Assembly (NCBI GenBank): GCA_947493175.1
Contig: CANLQD010000002.1
Span: 744,001 to 808,000, forward strand
Reading direction: 5' to 3'
From: an uncultured Flavobacteriaceae bacterium
Lineage (GTDB): Bacteria > Bacteroidota > Bacteroidia > Flavobacteriales > Flavobacteriaceae
DNA: 64,000 nucleotides
The notes beneath the pieces were generated by a model. It did not search any database. It had not been told where the DNA came from and saw only the letters and a program-made list of their open reading frames with translations. Below are positions 1 through 9,433 of this stretch, piece after piece. Positions within the stretch are counted from its first letter, which is position 1, and every line of letters begins with the position of its first letter. A program made the position numbers and the translations under genes.

Positions 1-70
1 ACATAAATCCGGAACATCATCAGTTTCTACTTACTGTATTTCGTAGAAGACATCAACATACACAGGTTCT

Positions 71-2143
71 TTAATTTTCAAGAGCGAACAAACCATAGGA
101 AAAGGTAGCATCGCCCGAAAAGTACACTTTACCGTGCTTATTCCGTTCTGTGTCAAGTTGCAAATCACCAAACACCCTCCTTAGTCTTGGAAAGCTCGGT
201 AAGCTGGGAACAGTAAAGGCACCGGTAGATTCCGCAGTTTGCTCACGAAAAATAAAGATATACTTCAACACTTTTTCTTTATAAAATGCGTAACCGCTCC
301 AAGAAAAACCATTGGGTTCTTTACCAATGGGCAAGGCGACCATGGAATGAAGTTCATCCGCAATTTTCCTATATGTTTTCAGCTGCTCGGATAATTTGGG
401 TGCATCCGGTAAGCTGCTTAGTTCCATCCAGGCCAAAGGCTGTGCAGGCAACGTAATGGCACTGGTATAATCTATGGGAATCCTAGATGGTTGCAGGGAA
501 TCGTCCGGAGGGTATTGCGATATGTTTCGAGTATTGTTCAAAAATTCGATTTGTAAACGGTCGGCGGGTACATAGGCGCAAAGTTGCCATAGATTACGAA
601 AGGTACGATGGGGATAGTAATTACCCCAATCGGTATACCTATTTTCCAGAAACACATTGCCAAACTCGTTGAAAAAATGATAGCCGGCCCTCTGACCGGC
701 AGTTACATCCATATTAAACGTTATTCTTCCTTGAGATTCCCGAACGACCTTGGTCAACATATTCCGAATGTTGTTCTCCGATTTCTTGTTAGCGAAAGAA
801 AGTCCATCGATTTTAAACAACCTGATATGATAGGTACTATAAAGATCGAGCAGTATATCGGCATCTTGCTCCCATTTGGCATAGTCATCGGTTTTACTTG
901 GATTGAACCATAAACCTAGGTCAATCTCCTTTTGATCGGCGATTCGAACGATGTTATCAAAGCCATCCGGAAATCGCATCGGATGTGGTTTCCAGTCATC
1001 AACACTCCAATCATCCCATTTCTCACCTATGGCGAAAGCGGAGTTTTTCGAGAGACCTTTTTGCCAACCATCATCCAGTTGTATATGCGTAATTCCCAGC
1101 TGGGAGGCACGATCGATTTCTTTTAGGATAAATTGTTCGTTCATGCGGCCGTCCTTATTGCGGTCCCCCCATGTATTGGCTAAGATCATCCCGTCTCTTT
1201 CGGGCAGGTAAGGACGTATTTGCTTTTGGTAGTGTAGCAATTCTCGTTGTAAATCTTTCTTTTTAGCATCTCCCAGGCCTAAGGCATAACCATAACCTTG
1301 TATCCAATTGTCATTCAATTCTGCTGGGGCTATACCCAGACCATGAACAGTGATACTCTCGTTATCGATCCGAAAATCGAACCCGGGATAACTTTGTTGA
1401 CTAAACCCTATGGGGGCTTCCTTTATAAAGAAAAGTCCAATATTCGATTGAGCATGGGAGGCCAATAAAACATTTCCAGAGTAAACAGAAGCCTTTCGGT
1501 AAGGCACTATCGCTTTCTCAAAAACCAAGTTGTCATTATAATCCGTTGCCTCGCGAAAAGACACTGACCACACCTTCCAATGACTTTGAGGCCATGATAG
1601 GAACGCCATATGTGACGGTCGTGGTGTTTCATTCTTATGAAGTTTTTCTATCATCTCAAGACGATCAAACCTTGCCGCGGGTAGCCAACTTTCGGAACGC
1701 GCCTTACCCTTGAAAAAATAGGTATGTGATAGTGCGGTCGCCCCAGGAAAGATTTTTATTTGATGCCTTACCTGCAATTCATCGATTGTGAAGTAGATGT
1801 TTACCTGTTTATGAATCGGGGAATTAGGAACGTTATGCACATTGGCAATCTTAATCTTTGTCTGGGAATATTCGTTCCCCTCTCCAGATAGAAACAGGCT
1901 CGGAAGTCGTGATTTTGAAAAGTTCAACTCCTTATCCGTTTCCAGGTTTTTTGCCCCTAATAGAACAATGTTTCCACGATTCCAATCATATGTAAAACGT
2001 ATTCTTTTATTTTTTAAGATCAGTGTGTCGTTCTCAAGATAAGCGGCTATGCCTTTTAAACTATCATTTTGAGCCTGTGACCTAATTATCGTACTCTGAA
2101 AAAGAATAACAAAATGAAGCAGTAAGATACCGTATCGAAACAT
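71..2143 (-). CDS. alpha-galactosidase-like glycoside hydrolase (clan GH-D)
   Basis: This 690-aa protein begins with a signal peptide (about residues 1-24, ending near RSQAQ), so it is exported. A beta-rich N-terminal domain (to about 300) is followed by a (beta/alpha)8-type catalytic region with the motifs NTWGDRN (about 322), IQLDDGWQ (about 354) and LFKIDG (443-448). Asp447 in LFKIDG sits where clan GH-D enzymes (GH27/GH36/GH31) carry the nucleophile; Asp505 in the ENRYTDWGNYY segment is a possible acid/base. By family knowledge it would release alpha-linked galactose or a related sugar from oligosaccharides; the exact substrate is inference. It lies on the same strand as, and downstream of, the large secreted protein at 2347-5988, with a terminator between them, so it probably has its own promoter in the 203-bp gap. 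Confidence 0.82.
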   Translation of the reverse strand: MFRYGILLLHFVILFQSTIIRSQAQNDSLKGIAAYLENDTLILKNKRIRFTYDWNRGNIVLLGAKNLETDKELNFSKSRLPSLFLSGEGNEYSQTKIKIANVHNVPNSPIHKQVNIYFTIDELQVRHQIKIFPGATALSHTYFFKGKARSESWLPAARFDRLEMIEKLHKNETPRPSHMAFLSWPQSHWKVWSVSFREATDYNDNLVFEKAIVPYRKASVYSGNVLLASHAQSNIGLFFIKEAPIGFSQQSYPGFDFRIDNESITVHGLGIAPAELNDNWIQGYGYALGLGDAKKKDLQRELLHYQKQIRPYLPERDGMILANTWGDRNKDGRMNEQFILKEIDRASQLGITHIQLDDGWQKGLSKNSAFAIGEKWDDWSVDDWKPHPMRFPDGFDNIVRIADQKEIDLGLWFNPSKTDDYAKWEQDADILLDLYSTYHIRLFKIDGLSFANKKSENNIRNMLTKVVRESQGRITFNMDVTAGQRAGYHFFNEFGNVFLENRYTDWGNYYPHRTFRNLWQLCAYVPADRLQIEFLNNTRNISQYPPDDSLQPSRIPIDYTSAITLPAQPLAWMELSSLPDAPKLSEQLKTYRKIADELHSMVALPIGKEPNGFSWSGYAFYKEKVLKYIFIFREQTAESTGAFTVPSLPSFPRLRRVFGDLQLDTERNKHGKVYFSGDATFSYGLFALEN

Positions 2144-2234
2144 AGAAAAAGCTTTAATCGAAAAAACCGGATAGCACTATGAACTGTGTCAATATCCCTG
2201 CCGGTAATATTTAAATCTGAAACAATACTATAAA

Positions 2235-2264
2235 AATATCGCCCAATTGGTTTTGGGCGATATT
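2235..2264 (-). terminator. Rho-independent terminator of the large T9SS protein
   Basis: A perfect 12-bp inverted repeat (AATATCGCCCAA / TTGGGCGATATT) has a 6-nt loop. Read on the minus strand it is followed by a T-rich tract (TTTTTATAG). It lies 83 bp past the stop of the 2347-5988 gene and ahead of the 71-2143 gene. Confidence 0.75.
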
Positions 2265-2346
2265 CTGTAAAGGTAATTCATATTAAAAGCTATTCGTTCT
2301 TTTAAATTAGTTTATCGGCATCTATAGATATAGCGCTATAGCAGTA

Positions 2347-5300
2347 TTAGTGGGATACGATTACCTTAAAAGTAGCTTTGTTTATTTGAACAAAATAGAT
2401 TCCATTATCCAATGAACTTAGGTCAATCGAAGCGTTCCTACTTTTTATCTTATCAGACAGTACAACTTTTCCGTATTGATCATAAATGTAATAGGTTCCA
2501 TCTTGGTCAAGACCTAGAATGTACAACTCAGATGTAACCGGATTAGGATAAAAGTTAAATGCTGTTTTTGAATCCATTGATGGCATGTTCACCTGTAATG
2601 ATGAGGAGGCAGCAAGGTTTACCGAGTTGGTTTCTACCCAAGCGGAAGAACCAATACCATTTGCGTTCGCTTTAATACGGAACTCATAAGTAGCATTTGC
2701 CTGTAGACCATCAATGACAATTGATGTGGTGTTGGCAGGGGCGTCTGGATAACCACCTCCTCTAAAATTATCCCCGGATAACCTACCTTGGATATCGAAA
2801 AACGTTTCGTTATCGGAATTGTCATTCCAGGACAAACGTACACTGGAATTCGACAGTACATCTACCTTTACTTGGCAAGGAGGGTTAGGTTTTGAACCAG
2901 GGCTTGTCGCGTCACAGCTTCCATTACCTTCCTCGTCTTCTGGATCGGGGTCCTCCGATGGAGTTCCGTCGTCCTCTTCCGCAGGTTCAAAGATCCATCT
3001 CGTTTGGCTGAAACTAAAATTGGTAGGCCGAAGCACTAAATCCCTGTTCTCATTGTCTACCGGGCGTACATAAAAATCACCTGCCCCCCTATTTACCAAA
3101 TAACCAAACTTGTCATTGGGGATATCCTGTAATTTCCATTGCACCAGACTGCCTACCAACGATACCGGTTTTGTTTCCATGACAGCACCGGACCTTCTTA
3201 CGGGAGCTACGTCGCTGTTCTTTTTTGGGCGAAATCGTAACCCTGTGGCTTTGTTTTCCAGATAAAAATATTCGCTGTTGTTGGGCACACTTACCTTCCG
3301 CCATAAAAATAATGCGTTCCCCTCTTCTTTGGGCAGTACTTTAATTTTTGCATTTATGTTTGCATTTTCCGGGGTGAGGCAGTCGCCCGAAGCTTTTTGC
3401 TTTATATAAAAATAGACATCATCTCCATCTCCGGGTCCTTCACTACCGTCGCCTACCAGTTTTCCCGTTCCGAAACTTGTTGGATCGTTGAACGATGTAT
3501 CCTCGATGGCGTTGAAAGAAATTTTAGTATCGCGGTTTCCACCATCATCATCATCGGCCGCATGTACATCAAAACCAATGAAGGTTCCTTCGCTCACGGT
3601 GGTATTCAATGAACTCCAAGGAATGGCCAGTTCTATTCTATATCCGTCATCGGTCGTACTTTGTGCTTTTTGAACATTGGTTATAGGACTGCCTTTGCCA
3701 ATTTCTATCCCATCATCGTTGTACCCTAATTGTATTTGATAATCATTAGCTCCGTAAACTTCGGCCTTGTCATTATCGACATCAAGATAAACCTCAGCAC
3801 CATCGTCTTGGAACACGTCCTCCGAATCATTTATCAACGTTTGGTCGGTAACCGTAATCAAATAGTAAAGTGCATTGGTATCCCACGCAGTTTTGAACCG
3901 CACCGAAAAGTCTGCACTGGGCACGGCACTTCCGCGTATTACATTAGAGAGCGTATATTCCGGAAGGGTGTTCCATTGGGAATCAACACTACCGTCAATA
4001 TTCGGGGCACTTGAAATTGCCTGAATATCGACTACCTCTCCAACAAAAATCGAAAAGTCTTTGGCGGCCTGATCTCCATCAGCGTCGGTCGCCCTAAGGG
4101 TAAAATTAAAAGAACCTACTTGCGTAGGGGTACCCGAAATAGTATTTCCCGAAAGAGATAGTCCATTTGGGAGTGACCCGGCTGATTTGGTAATGGATAC
4201 AGGAGCATTACCTCCTGATATACGCACCTCCTGCGAGTAGGTCTCACCAACAAGTCCAGGGCCTAGACTAGATGTCGAGATAATAGGCTTGCGGTCAAAG
4301 GGAACGCCGTTTATAATGTCTAAAAGTGCCCGGTATTTAAAGTCACGGTTCAAATCGGTAATAATATCCGTGGTACCCCAAAAACCAGACTGCTGGTAAA
4401 ACTTATGTGAGGCGAAGTACATAAAAGTGCCTCCATTGTTAGCCTGAAAGCCATCATAGAAATTTTGCTTGATTAAATCTCCCATTTCCGCAGTACGTTC
4501 GGCCCGTATGCGATTTTGAAGGTTTTTTTGCGAATTAACCTTATGTCCCGGCGCTCCTTCGTATACCGTAAATTCCAGGCCTTTTTCAGTTGCTAAATCT
4601 CCGAAATCCTGATAATCGGTAGGTATTCCTGCTTCAGCAGCTGCGAGGATATCGGCTACGGAAGCACCTTCGGGCAAATCATCAATGGTGCTTGCTCCAA
4701 AATATCCTGTGCGGGAAATAGCCGAAATATACTGATTTGCGGGTCCATAATTATCCTCTATGAACTCGACCATGGCCTTCATCGCCAAAAACGGGCTACC
4801 GGCGGCGGCATTCCCTGGAGCAGACGCAAAGTATTGTAAAACAGGTCGAAGGTCATTACCGATGGTTCCTACACCTTCTTGCTCAAATATTTGCCCGATT
4901 TCAACGGTACGTTTGGCCATTCTTCGTGCCGCCCAAAGATTATCGTTTCCATTGGCCCCATTGGCAATGATACCGCCCCCATTGGCCTCCTCCACAGCCT
5001 TTTGAAAATTCCAATCCGCTTGCGAAAAATTAAAGCCAAAATTCCAGGTCTCATTGGTATACTCGACATATAACTTAATGTCAACCGTCAATCGGTTTTT
5101 AAAAAGCCGTGCCAATTCCCTTACATAGTTATCATTGGCGTGAACGGGTATATTGATCCAAGCATCTTTTCCGGTGACATTAATATGGTCTATAATGGTC
5201 TCCCACGCCAATCCCCGGTCTTCAAAAGCCCCGTTCCTAATCGTAGTAGCGTCTCCTTCCCTAGCAACCCTGCGTTGGTTCCAGCTCAACTCTATGGGAC

Positions 5301-5988
5301 CGGTTTCCGCTTCCGGATTTTGGAAAGCCGCATTCCCGTTGGTTTCCGACCAATCCATATAGCGATAAATACTAAACGGGGCTACCGCATTTAACCAAAC
5401 ATCGGTAAATACCTGGGAAGTACCTCGCTCGTAACCAGGCCTTAGAATCTTAAGGTCCGTAATTCCGCTATTTAATGGAGCATTTTCATTGCGTTGGGTG
5501 TCACGCAGTTCAATCGAAAAGAAGGGTCTGCCTTCAGTCGGTGATTCATAGACGATATCGAAGGTAGTAAGGTTTTGAGTGCTATCGTATAATACATTCT
5601 CAATGGTACCGTTAAACTTCACCCGTATGGATCCTGCCGTTCCCCTAAATGAAGCTTTGTATACTCCATCCAAGTCGAGTCTGGGCGGGTTGGGGTCTTG
5701 GGCGGGGCTGGTGTCACTCCCATTGCCCCTGGCATTTCTTAGATCGAAACAGGTGAGCGCAAAGTCTTCTTGAGGCCATCCGGCAGTGTCGGTATTGGTC
5801 GGTACGGTTTTCCCATCCACTTTTTCAAGTCTTTGAAACCCTCTAGTATCCTTTATAATATCTACGAAAACAAGTCCGCTACGCGGATCCCCTAAATTCA
5901 TTCCCATATCTTCCTGCGCCCTTGAGACGAAAGAACTCAAGGGTCCAATTAACAGGATCAGTAAACATCGAATTGTAATTTTTTTCAT
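2347..5988 (-). CDS. large T9SS-secreted multidomain protein, putative carbohydrate-active
   Basis: I start at the ATG giving MKKITIRC (an in-frame ATG lies 11 codons upstream), which yields 1213 aa with a clean signal peptide ending at VSRAQ. Residues about 30-560 form a domain I cannot name with certainty. It contains KLYVEYTNETWN (Asn312-Glu313) and FTVYEGAPGH (Glu477), which resemble the acid/base and nucleophile glutamates of clan GH-A glycosidases. Next come an Ig-like (putative He_PIG) domain (about 570-648), a CBM9-like sugar-binding domain (about 655-845), a ricin-type beta-trefoil-like segment (about 857-1003), an acidic Pro/Glu/Asp linker, a fibronectin type III domain (about 1035-1125) and a C-terminal T9SS type A sorting domain (about 1145-1213, with FNFYPNPV). 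It is thus likely exported through the gliding/T9SS machinery and either anchored or released. Polysaccharide binding or cleavage is inferred from domain content and the adjacent glycosidase. Confidence 0.78.
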   Translation of the reverse strand: MKKITIRCLLILLIGPLSSFVSRAQEDMGMNLGDPRSGLVFVDIIKDTRGFQRLEKVDGKTVPTNTDTAGWPQEDFALTCFDLRNARGNGSDTSPAQDPNPPRLDLDGVYKASFRGTAGSIRVKFNGTIENVLYDSTQNLTTFDIVYESPTEGRPFFSIELRDTQRNENAPLNSGITDLKILRPGYERGTSQVFTDVWLNAVAPFSIYRYMDWSETNGNAAFQNPEAETGPIELSWNQRRVAREGDATTIRNGAFEDRGLAWETIIDHINVTGKDAWINIPVHANDNYVRELARLFKNRLTVDIKLYVEYTNETWNFGFNFSQADWNFQKAVEEANGGGIIANGANGNDNLWAARRMAKRTVEIGQIFEQEGVGTIGNDLRPVLQYFASAPGNAAAGSPFLAMKAMVEFIEDNYGPANQYISAISRTGYFGASTIDDLPEGASVADILAAAEAGIPTDYQDFGDLATEKGLEFTVYEGAPGHKVNSQKNLQNRIRAERTAEMGDLIKQNFYDGFQANNGGTFMYFASHKFYQQSGFWGTTDIITDLNRDFKYRALLDIINGVPFDRKPIISTSSLGPGLVGETYSQEVRISGGNAPVSITKSAGSLPNGLSLSGNTISGTPTQVGSFNFTLRATDADGDQAAKDFSIFVGEVVDIQAISSAPNIDGSVDSQWNTLPEYTLSNVIRGSAVPSADFSVRFKTAWDTNALYYLITVTDQTLINDSEDVFQDDGAEVYLDVDNDKAEVYGANDYQIQLGYNDDGIEIGKGSPITNVQKAQSTTDDGYRIELAIPWSSLNTTVSEGTFIGFDVHAADDDDGGNRDTKISFNAIEDTSFNDPTSFGTGKLVGDGSEGPGDGDDVYFYIKQKASGDCLTPENANINAKIKVLPKEEGNALFLWRKVSVPNNSEYFYLENKATGLRFRPKKNSDVAPVRRSGAVMETKPVSLVGSLVQWKLQDIPNDKFGYLVNRGAGDFYVRPVDNENRDLVLRPTNFSFSQTRWIFEPAEEDDGTPSEDPDPEDEEGNGSCDATSPGSKPNPPCQVKVDVLSNSSVRLSWNDNSDNETFFDIQGRLSGDNFRGGGYPDAPANTTSIVIDGLQANATYEFRIKANANGIGSSAWVETNSVNLAASSSLQVNMPSMDSKTAFNFYPNPVTSELYILGLDQDGTYYIYDQYGKVVLSDKIKSRNASIDLSSLDNGIYFVQINKATFKVIVSH

Positions 5989-6145
5989 AATGAAATGTTT
6001 AAAAAAGTGATTAAGAAACAATAAACATTAGGGTCCAATAGTTTTTAAACCCTTATAAGGCTAAAAGGATTTTTTACATATATCTCATGTAATCACCCTT
6101 TTTTCTAACAATTTCGCAAACATATGTTCTTCTGATTATAAAATC

Positions 6146-6171
6146 ACAGTTAAAAACCGTTTATTAACTGT
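6146..6171. promoter_or_regulatory. inverted repeat in the divergent promoter region
   Basis: Perfect 8-bp arms ACAGTTAA / TTAACTGT are separated by 10 bp, in the 215-bp region between the secreted protein (minus) and the winged-helix regulator (plus), 33 bp before the regulator start. The symmetry and spacing suit a dimeric DNA-binding protein, possibly the neighbouring regulator. A short mRNA hairpin is the alternative. No binding evidence can be read from sequence alone. Confidence 0.4.
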
Positions 6172-6203
6172 TAATGAAGTAGGAAAATATGTATTTTTAA
6201 CCC

Positions 6204-7436
6204 ATGTCAAGTAGGACGTTATTGGAAGAGGCAGAGCGCATTGTAACCTCTGAAGTAATGAAAGGTTCTTCTACCTACCAAAACCTACTATTGTATTTAG
6301 CAAGGTCTTCTGTGGCAGGTACTATACCCAAAGAAACAACCATAGCGCTTGAAATTTTTGGTCGGCGAGACTTTGATCCCTCACAAAGTACCCTTATTCG
6401 AGTATATATTTACAATCTTCGAAAAAAAATTGACACCTATTACGATACTATAGGATTGCATAGCCCACAACGCTTGCTAATTCCAAAGGGGAACTACAAA
6501 ACGGTTTTGGAAATAAAAAAGAATCGCAGCTTAAGATCGAAGCCTATAAAACCCTCTTATTTGATCGCTTTGGTATGTGTACTTGGACTCTTAACTTTTC
6601 TTCTGCTAAGACCTGTTAATGCCGATAATTCGGAAAAAACTATAAAGACCACGAATTTATGGTACGACCTTATAGAAACGCATGTACCCCTAACGGTGGT
6701 GATAGGAGATTTTTATATTTTCAATGAACAAAGTCCAAAATCTAGGGACTCCCGGTTTATTAGAGATCCAGAAATAAATTCTACGGAAGACTACCAAGCC
6801 TATACAAAACGTACAGGGGACAGTATGAAAACCAATACCGTAAACTTTTCCATGCTTCCCTTCTATAGTAATTTTTGGGTCAAAGACCTATCACACACTT
6901 TTGAACAACATGAGCGTACGTTCTCCCTTAGAACAGCTTCCCGATTTAACCCGGTAGAGCTACAAGATCACAACATTATCGCAGTCGGTATGCTTAAGAC
7001 ATTGGGAATGTTTAAAAACTATTTCGACAATTCTGCCTACAGTCTCAATGAAAACTATTATTTGGTCTATAAAGATCCCAATAATGGTAAGGAGACGACT
7101 TATACCCCTTCTGGTAATCCTAGTGAACGCCATAAAGACTATACGTTCATTGCCAAAATCCCTGGACCTGGCACAAACAAAATCTATCTTTTTGGAGGTC
7201 TCTGGGATATAGGTGCAGATGAGGGGCTTAAGAATTTCACCAATCCCGAACTCAGAACGTTTCTAGAGCATAGAATGACCCAAGAATTTGGATATGTTCC
7301 CGACTACTATGAAATTTTATTGGAAGCGAACGGTTATGACCGAATGGGTATTGATTCCAAAATTATAAGAATTAACGAAATACAGGGTGATAAAGTGGTT
7401 TGGGATTTTGATGTGAAAAACCCAGTCAATTATTAA
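6204..7436 (+). CDS. membrane-anchored winged-helix (CadC/ToxR-like) protein with unknown C-terminal domain
   Basis: This is a 410-aa protein. Residues about 25-105 carry a winged-helix-like module, IFGRRDFDPSQSTLIRVY followed by NLRKKIDTYY and IPKGNYKTVLE. That pattern is seen in CadC/adenylate-cyclase-associated DNA-binding domains of Bacteroidetes and related phyla. A single hydrophobic helix follows (about 119-136, YLIALVCVLGLLTFLLL), then about 270 residues I do not recognise (DLIETHVPLTVVIGDFYIFNE and so on). The order suggests a cytoplasmic DNA-binding head, one membrane span and a periplasmic sensory part, so a one-component regulator. It is divergent from the large T9SS protein with an inverted repeat between them, which makes that gene a candidate target. 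Target and signal are inference. Confidence 0.7.
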   Translation: MSSRTLLEEAERIVTSEVMKGSSTYQNLLLYLARSSVAGTIPKETTIALEIFGRRDFDPSQSTLIRVYIYNLRKKIDTYYDTIGLHSPQRLLIPKGNYKTVLEIKKNRSLRSKPIKPSYLIALVCVLGLLTFLLLRPVNADNSEKTIKTTNLWYDLIETHVPLTVVIGDFYIFNEQSPKSRDSRFIRDPEINSTEDYQAYTKRTGDSMKTNTVNFSMLPFYSNFWVKDLSHTFEQHERTFSLRTASRFNPVELQDHNIIAVGMLKTLGMFKNYFDNSAYSLNENYYLVYKDPNNGKETTYTPSGNPSERHKDYTFIAKIPGPGTNKIYLFGGLWDIGADEGLKNFTNPELRTFLEHRMTQEFGYVPDYYEILLEANGYDRMGIDSKIIRINEIQGDKVVWDFDVKNPVNY

Positions 7437-7527
7437 TGCTGCCAAAGGTTATTTCAAAACACCCTCCTTGTAATTGTCCGCCTTTTGATCGATGTACAAA
7501 ACATCGTCCTGTACCCATTGAAAACTG

Positions 7528-9330
7528 CTATTCCCGCATCGCATCCAAAACTTGCTCCTCGCTATCCTTTCTAGAAAAGTTAATGGCGCATTCGATTAAA
7601 GCCAAATGTGAATACGCCTGGGGAAAGTTCCCTAAGAGTCTTTTGGTCTTGAAATCAATGTCTTCACTGAAAAGTCCTAAGTGATTGCTATAACCCAATA
7701 GACGGTCGAAATAGGTTTTGGACTTCTCTACTTCCCCTATCTTATATAAGCTGTTAATGAACCAAAAAGTACATATCGTAAAAGAAGAAGATGGTAGCCC
7801 AAAATCGTCCTCGTTCTTATAACGATATAGCAGTCCGTCGTTGCTCAATTCCTTTTCGATTGCTTGCACCGTACTAACAAACTTCGGTTCTTTGGCGTGA
7901 ATAAACCCATACGACTCCATTAACAAAACCGAAGCATCCAAATCTTTGGAACCATATGACTGGGTAAATGCATTCACCTTCTCGTTCCAAGCATTGGCGT
8001 GTATGTCTTTTTTAATTTCTTGTTCCAAAGCGGTCCATTTTTCCAACTTACCCGCCTTCCGGAGGATGCGGGCTACCTTGATCGCCCGATCGATCGCTAC
8101 CCAACAAAGTACCTTTGAAAAGGTAAAATGTCGATCTTCGGTACGAAATTCCCAAATACCCTTATCGGCTTCCTTCCAGTGATTCGATACGATCCATACG
8201 ATTCCTTTGGTTATCCCCCATAGTTCTTCCCCGTTCTCGATATCATTTGAGTATTTGGCCAACTGTTCGTAGATAACATCCATTAAAATGCCATAAATAT
8301 CATTCTGCTTTTGTTTGTATGCCGCATTACCGATACGTACTGGCTTAGAACCTTTATAACCGGCCAAATGTTCGAGGGTCTGCTCGGTCAACTTCTTCTC
8401 CCGATTGATACCGTACATAATTTGAAGCTTTTCATCCTTGTCTGGCATCAAATCCACAATAAATTGCAGGTACCGGCGGGCCACATTTTTATGTCCCAGA
8501 TCTCCAATGACCTTGATGACCATAGACGCATCCCGTATCCAACAAAAGCGATAGTCCCAGTTTCTAACCTCCCCGATAGTTTCGGGCAGGGAAGTAGTCG
8601 CGGCGGCCAAAACCGCCCCGGTCTTATCGTAGCTCAGTAATTTTAAGGTAATGGCACTACGGCTTATTTGCGAATTGTATTTTTTGTAAGTTGGTGTTTT
8701 ACTGCTCCAGTTCAGCCAGTAGACCTTTGTTCGTTCAAGCTCTGTATATATTTTGCGAACAGTGGGCTTGAACATTTTTTCGTTATAGCCGACCAATACG
8801 TAACCATCTTGGGTCATCTCAATATCACGACCTTCAACCAAGGCGTTCTTGTTAAAAGAGGTATATAAAAAAATCGTATCATACTTTTTGCTCCGAGTAA
8901 GGCTCACAACAAAATTCTTTTTGACATAGGTCTCTGTTTTTCCGAAAGCGTACTCCAGTTTAGGATCGTATTTTAAACGAAACTTCGGTTTCCCGGAAAT
9001 ATGTTTGAAATAACGCACTACTTCGGGTGGGGAGTTATAGCCTCCCCCTTCTTTTCGGTATCTAGGCATAAAATCCCGTATCTCAAAAGCATCCTCACCA
9101 TTCGAAAAATGGGTGATCAATACCGCTGTATGCTTTTTATAGCGTTGTTTAATAATGTAGCCGGAAGCTACTTGTATTTCAAAACTTCCGCCCTTCTCCT
9201 CGTCCAACAATTTGGCAAAGACCGAAGAGGAGTCGAACTCGGGAAGGCAACACCAATCTAAGTTTCCTGTTTTTGATATCAATGCGGCACTTCTACAGTT
9301 GCCTATAATTCCGTAGTCTAAATTATCCAT
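7528..9330 (-). CDS. glycoside hydrolase family 15 protein (glucoamylase/trehalase type)
   Basis: This 600-aa protein is of normal GH15 length and has no signal peptide, so it is cytoplasmic. An N-terminal beta-sandwich (DYGIIGNCRSAALIS at 5-19) precedes the (alpha/alpha)6 barrel. Family hallmarks are VRNWDYRFCWIRDAS (255-269), GIWEFR with the predicted catalytic acid Glu394, and GLFSEDID with the predicted base Glu556, followed by GNFPQAYSH. GH15 includes glucoamylases, glucodextranases and bacterial/archaeal trehalases. The divergent neighbour is a trehalose-6-phosphate synthase/phosphatase 103 bp away (start to start), so a trehalase or trehalose-balancing role is attractive but unproven. 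It converges with the regulator at 6204-7436. Confidence 0.88.
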   Translation of the reverse strand: MDNLDYGIIGNCRSAALISKTGNLDWCCLPEFDSSSVFAKLLDEEKGGSFEIQVASGYIIKQRYKKHTAVLITHFSNGEDAFEIRDFMPRYRKEGGGYNSPPEVVRYFKHISGKPKFRLKYDPKLEYAFGKTETYVKKNFVVSLTRSKKYDTIFLYTSFNKNALVEGRDIEMTQDGYVLVGYNEKMFKPTVRKIYTELERTKVYWLNWSSKTPTYKKYNSQISRSAITLKLLSYDKTGAVLAAATTSLPETIGEVRNWDYRFCWIRDASMVIKVIGDLGHKNVARRYLQFIVDLMPDKDEKLQIMYGINREKKLTEQTLEHLAGYKGSKPVRIGNAAYKQKQNDIYGILMDVIYEQLAKYSNDIENGEELWGITKGIVWIVSNHWKEADKGIWEFRTEDRHFTFSKVLCWVAIDRAIKVARILRKAGKLEKWTALEQEIKKDIHANAWNEKVNAFTQSYGSKDLDASVLLMESYGFIHAKEPKFVSTVQAIEKELSNDGLLYRYKNEDDFGLPSSSFTICTFWFINSLYKIGEVEKSKTYFDRLLGYSNHLGLFSEDIDFKTKRLLGNFPQAYSHLALIECAINFSRKDSEEQVLDAMRE

Positions 9331-9433
9331 TCAGTAAAAAAATTGATTCAATCGGGCGTACAATTGGTTTTGCCCCTGTTTTTGTCGAAATTTAGAGAAA
9401 TTATTGACAACAGCTGATAAAACAAACCAATTT

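Noticed and set aside
1..70. Possible next gene at the left edge
   Set aside because: Only short stop-interrupted frames are present in 70 bp.
7490..7506. Small hairpin CGATGT/ACATCG between convergent genes
   Set aside because: Only 6 bp of stem and no T-run on either strand, so it is not convincing as a terminator.
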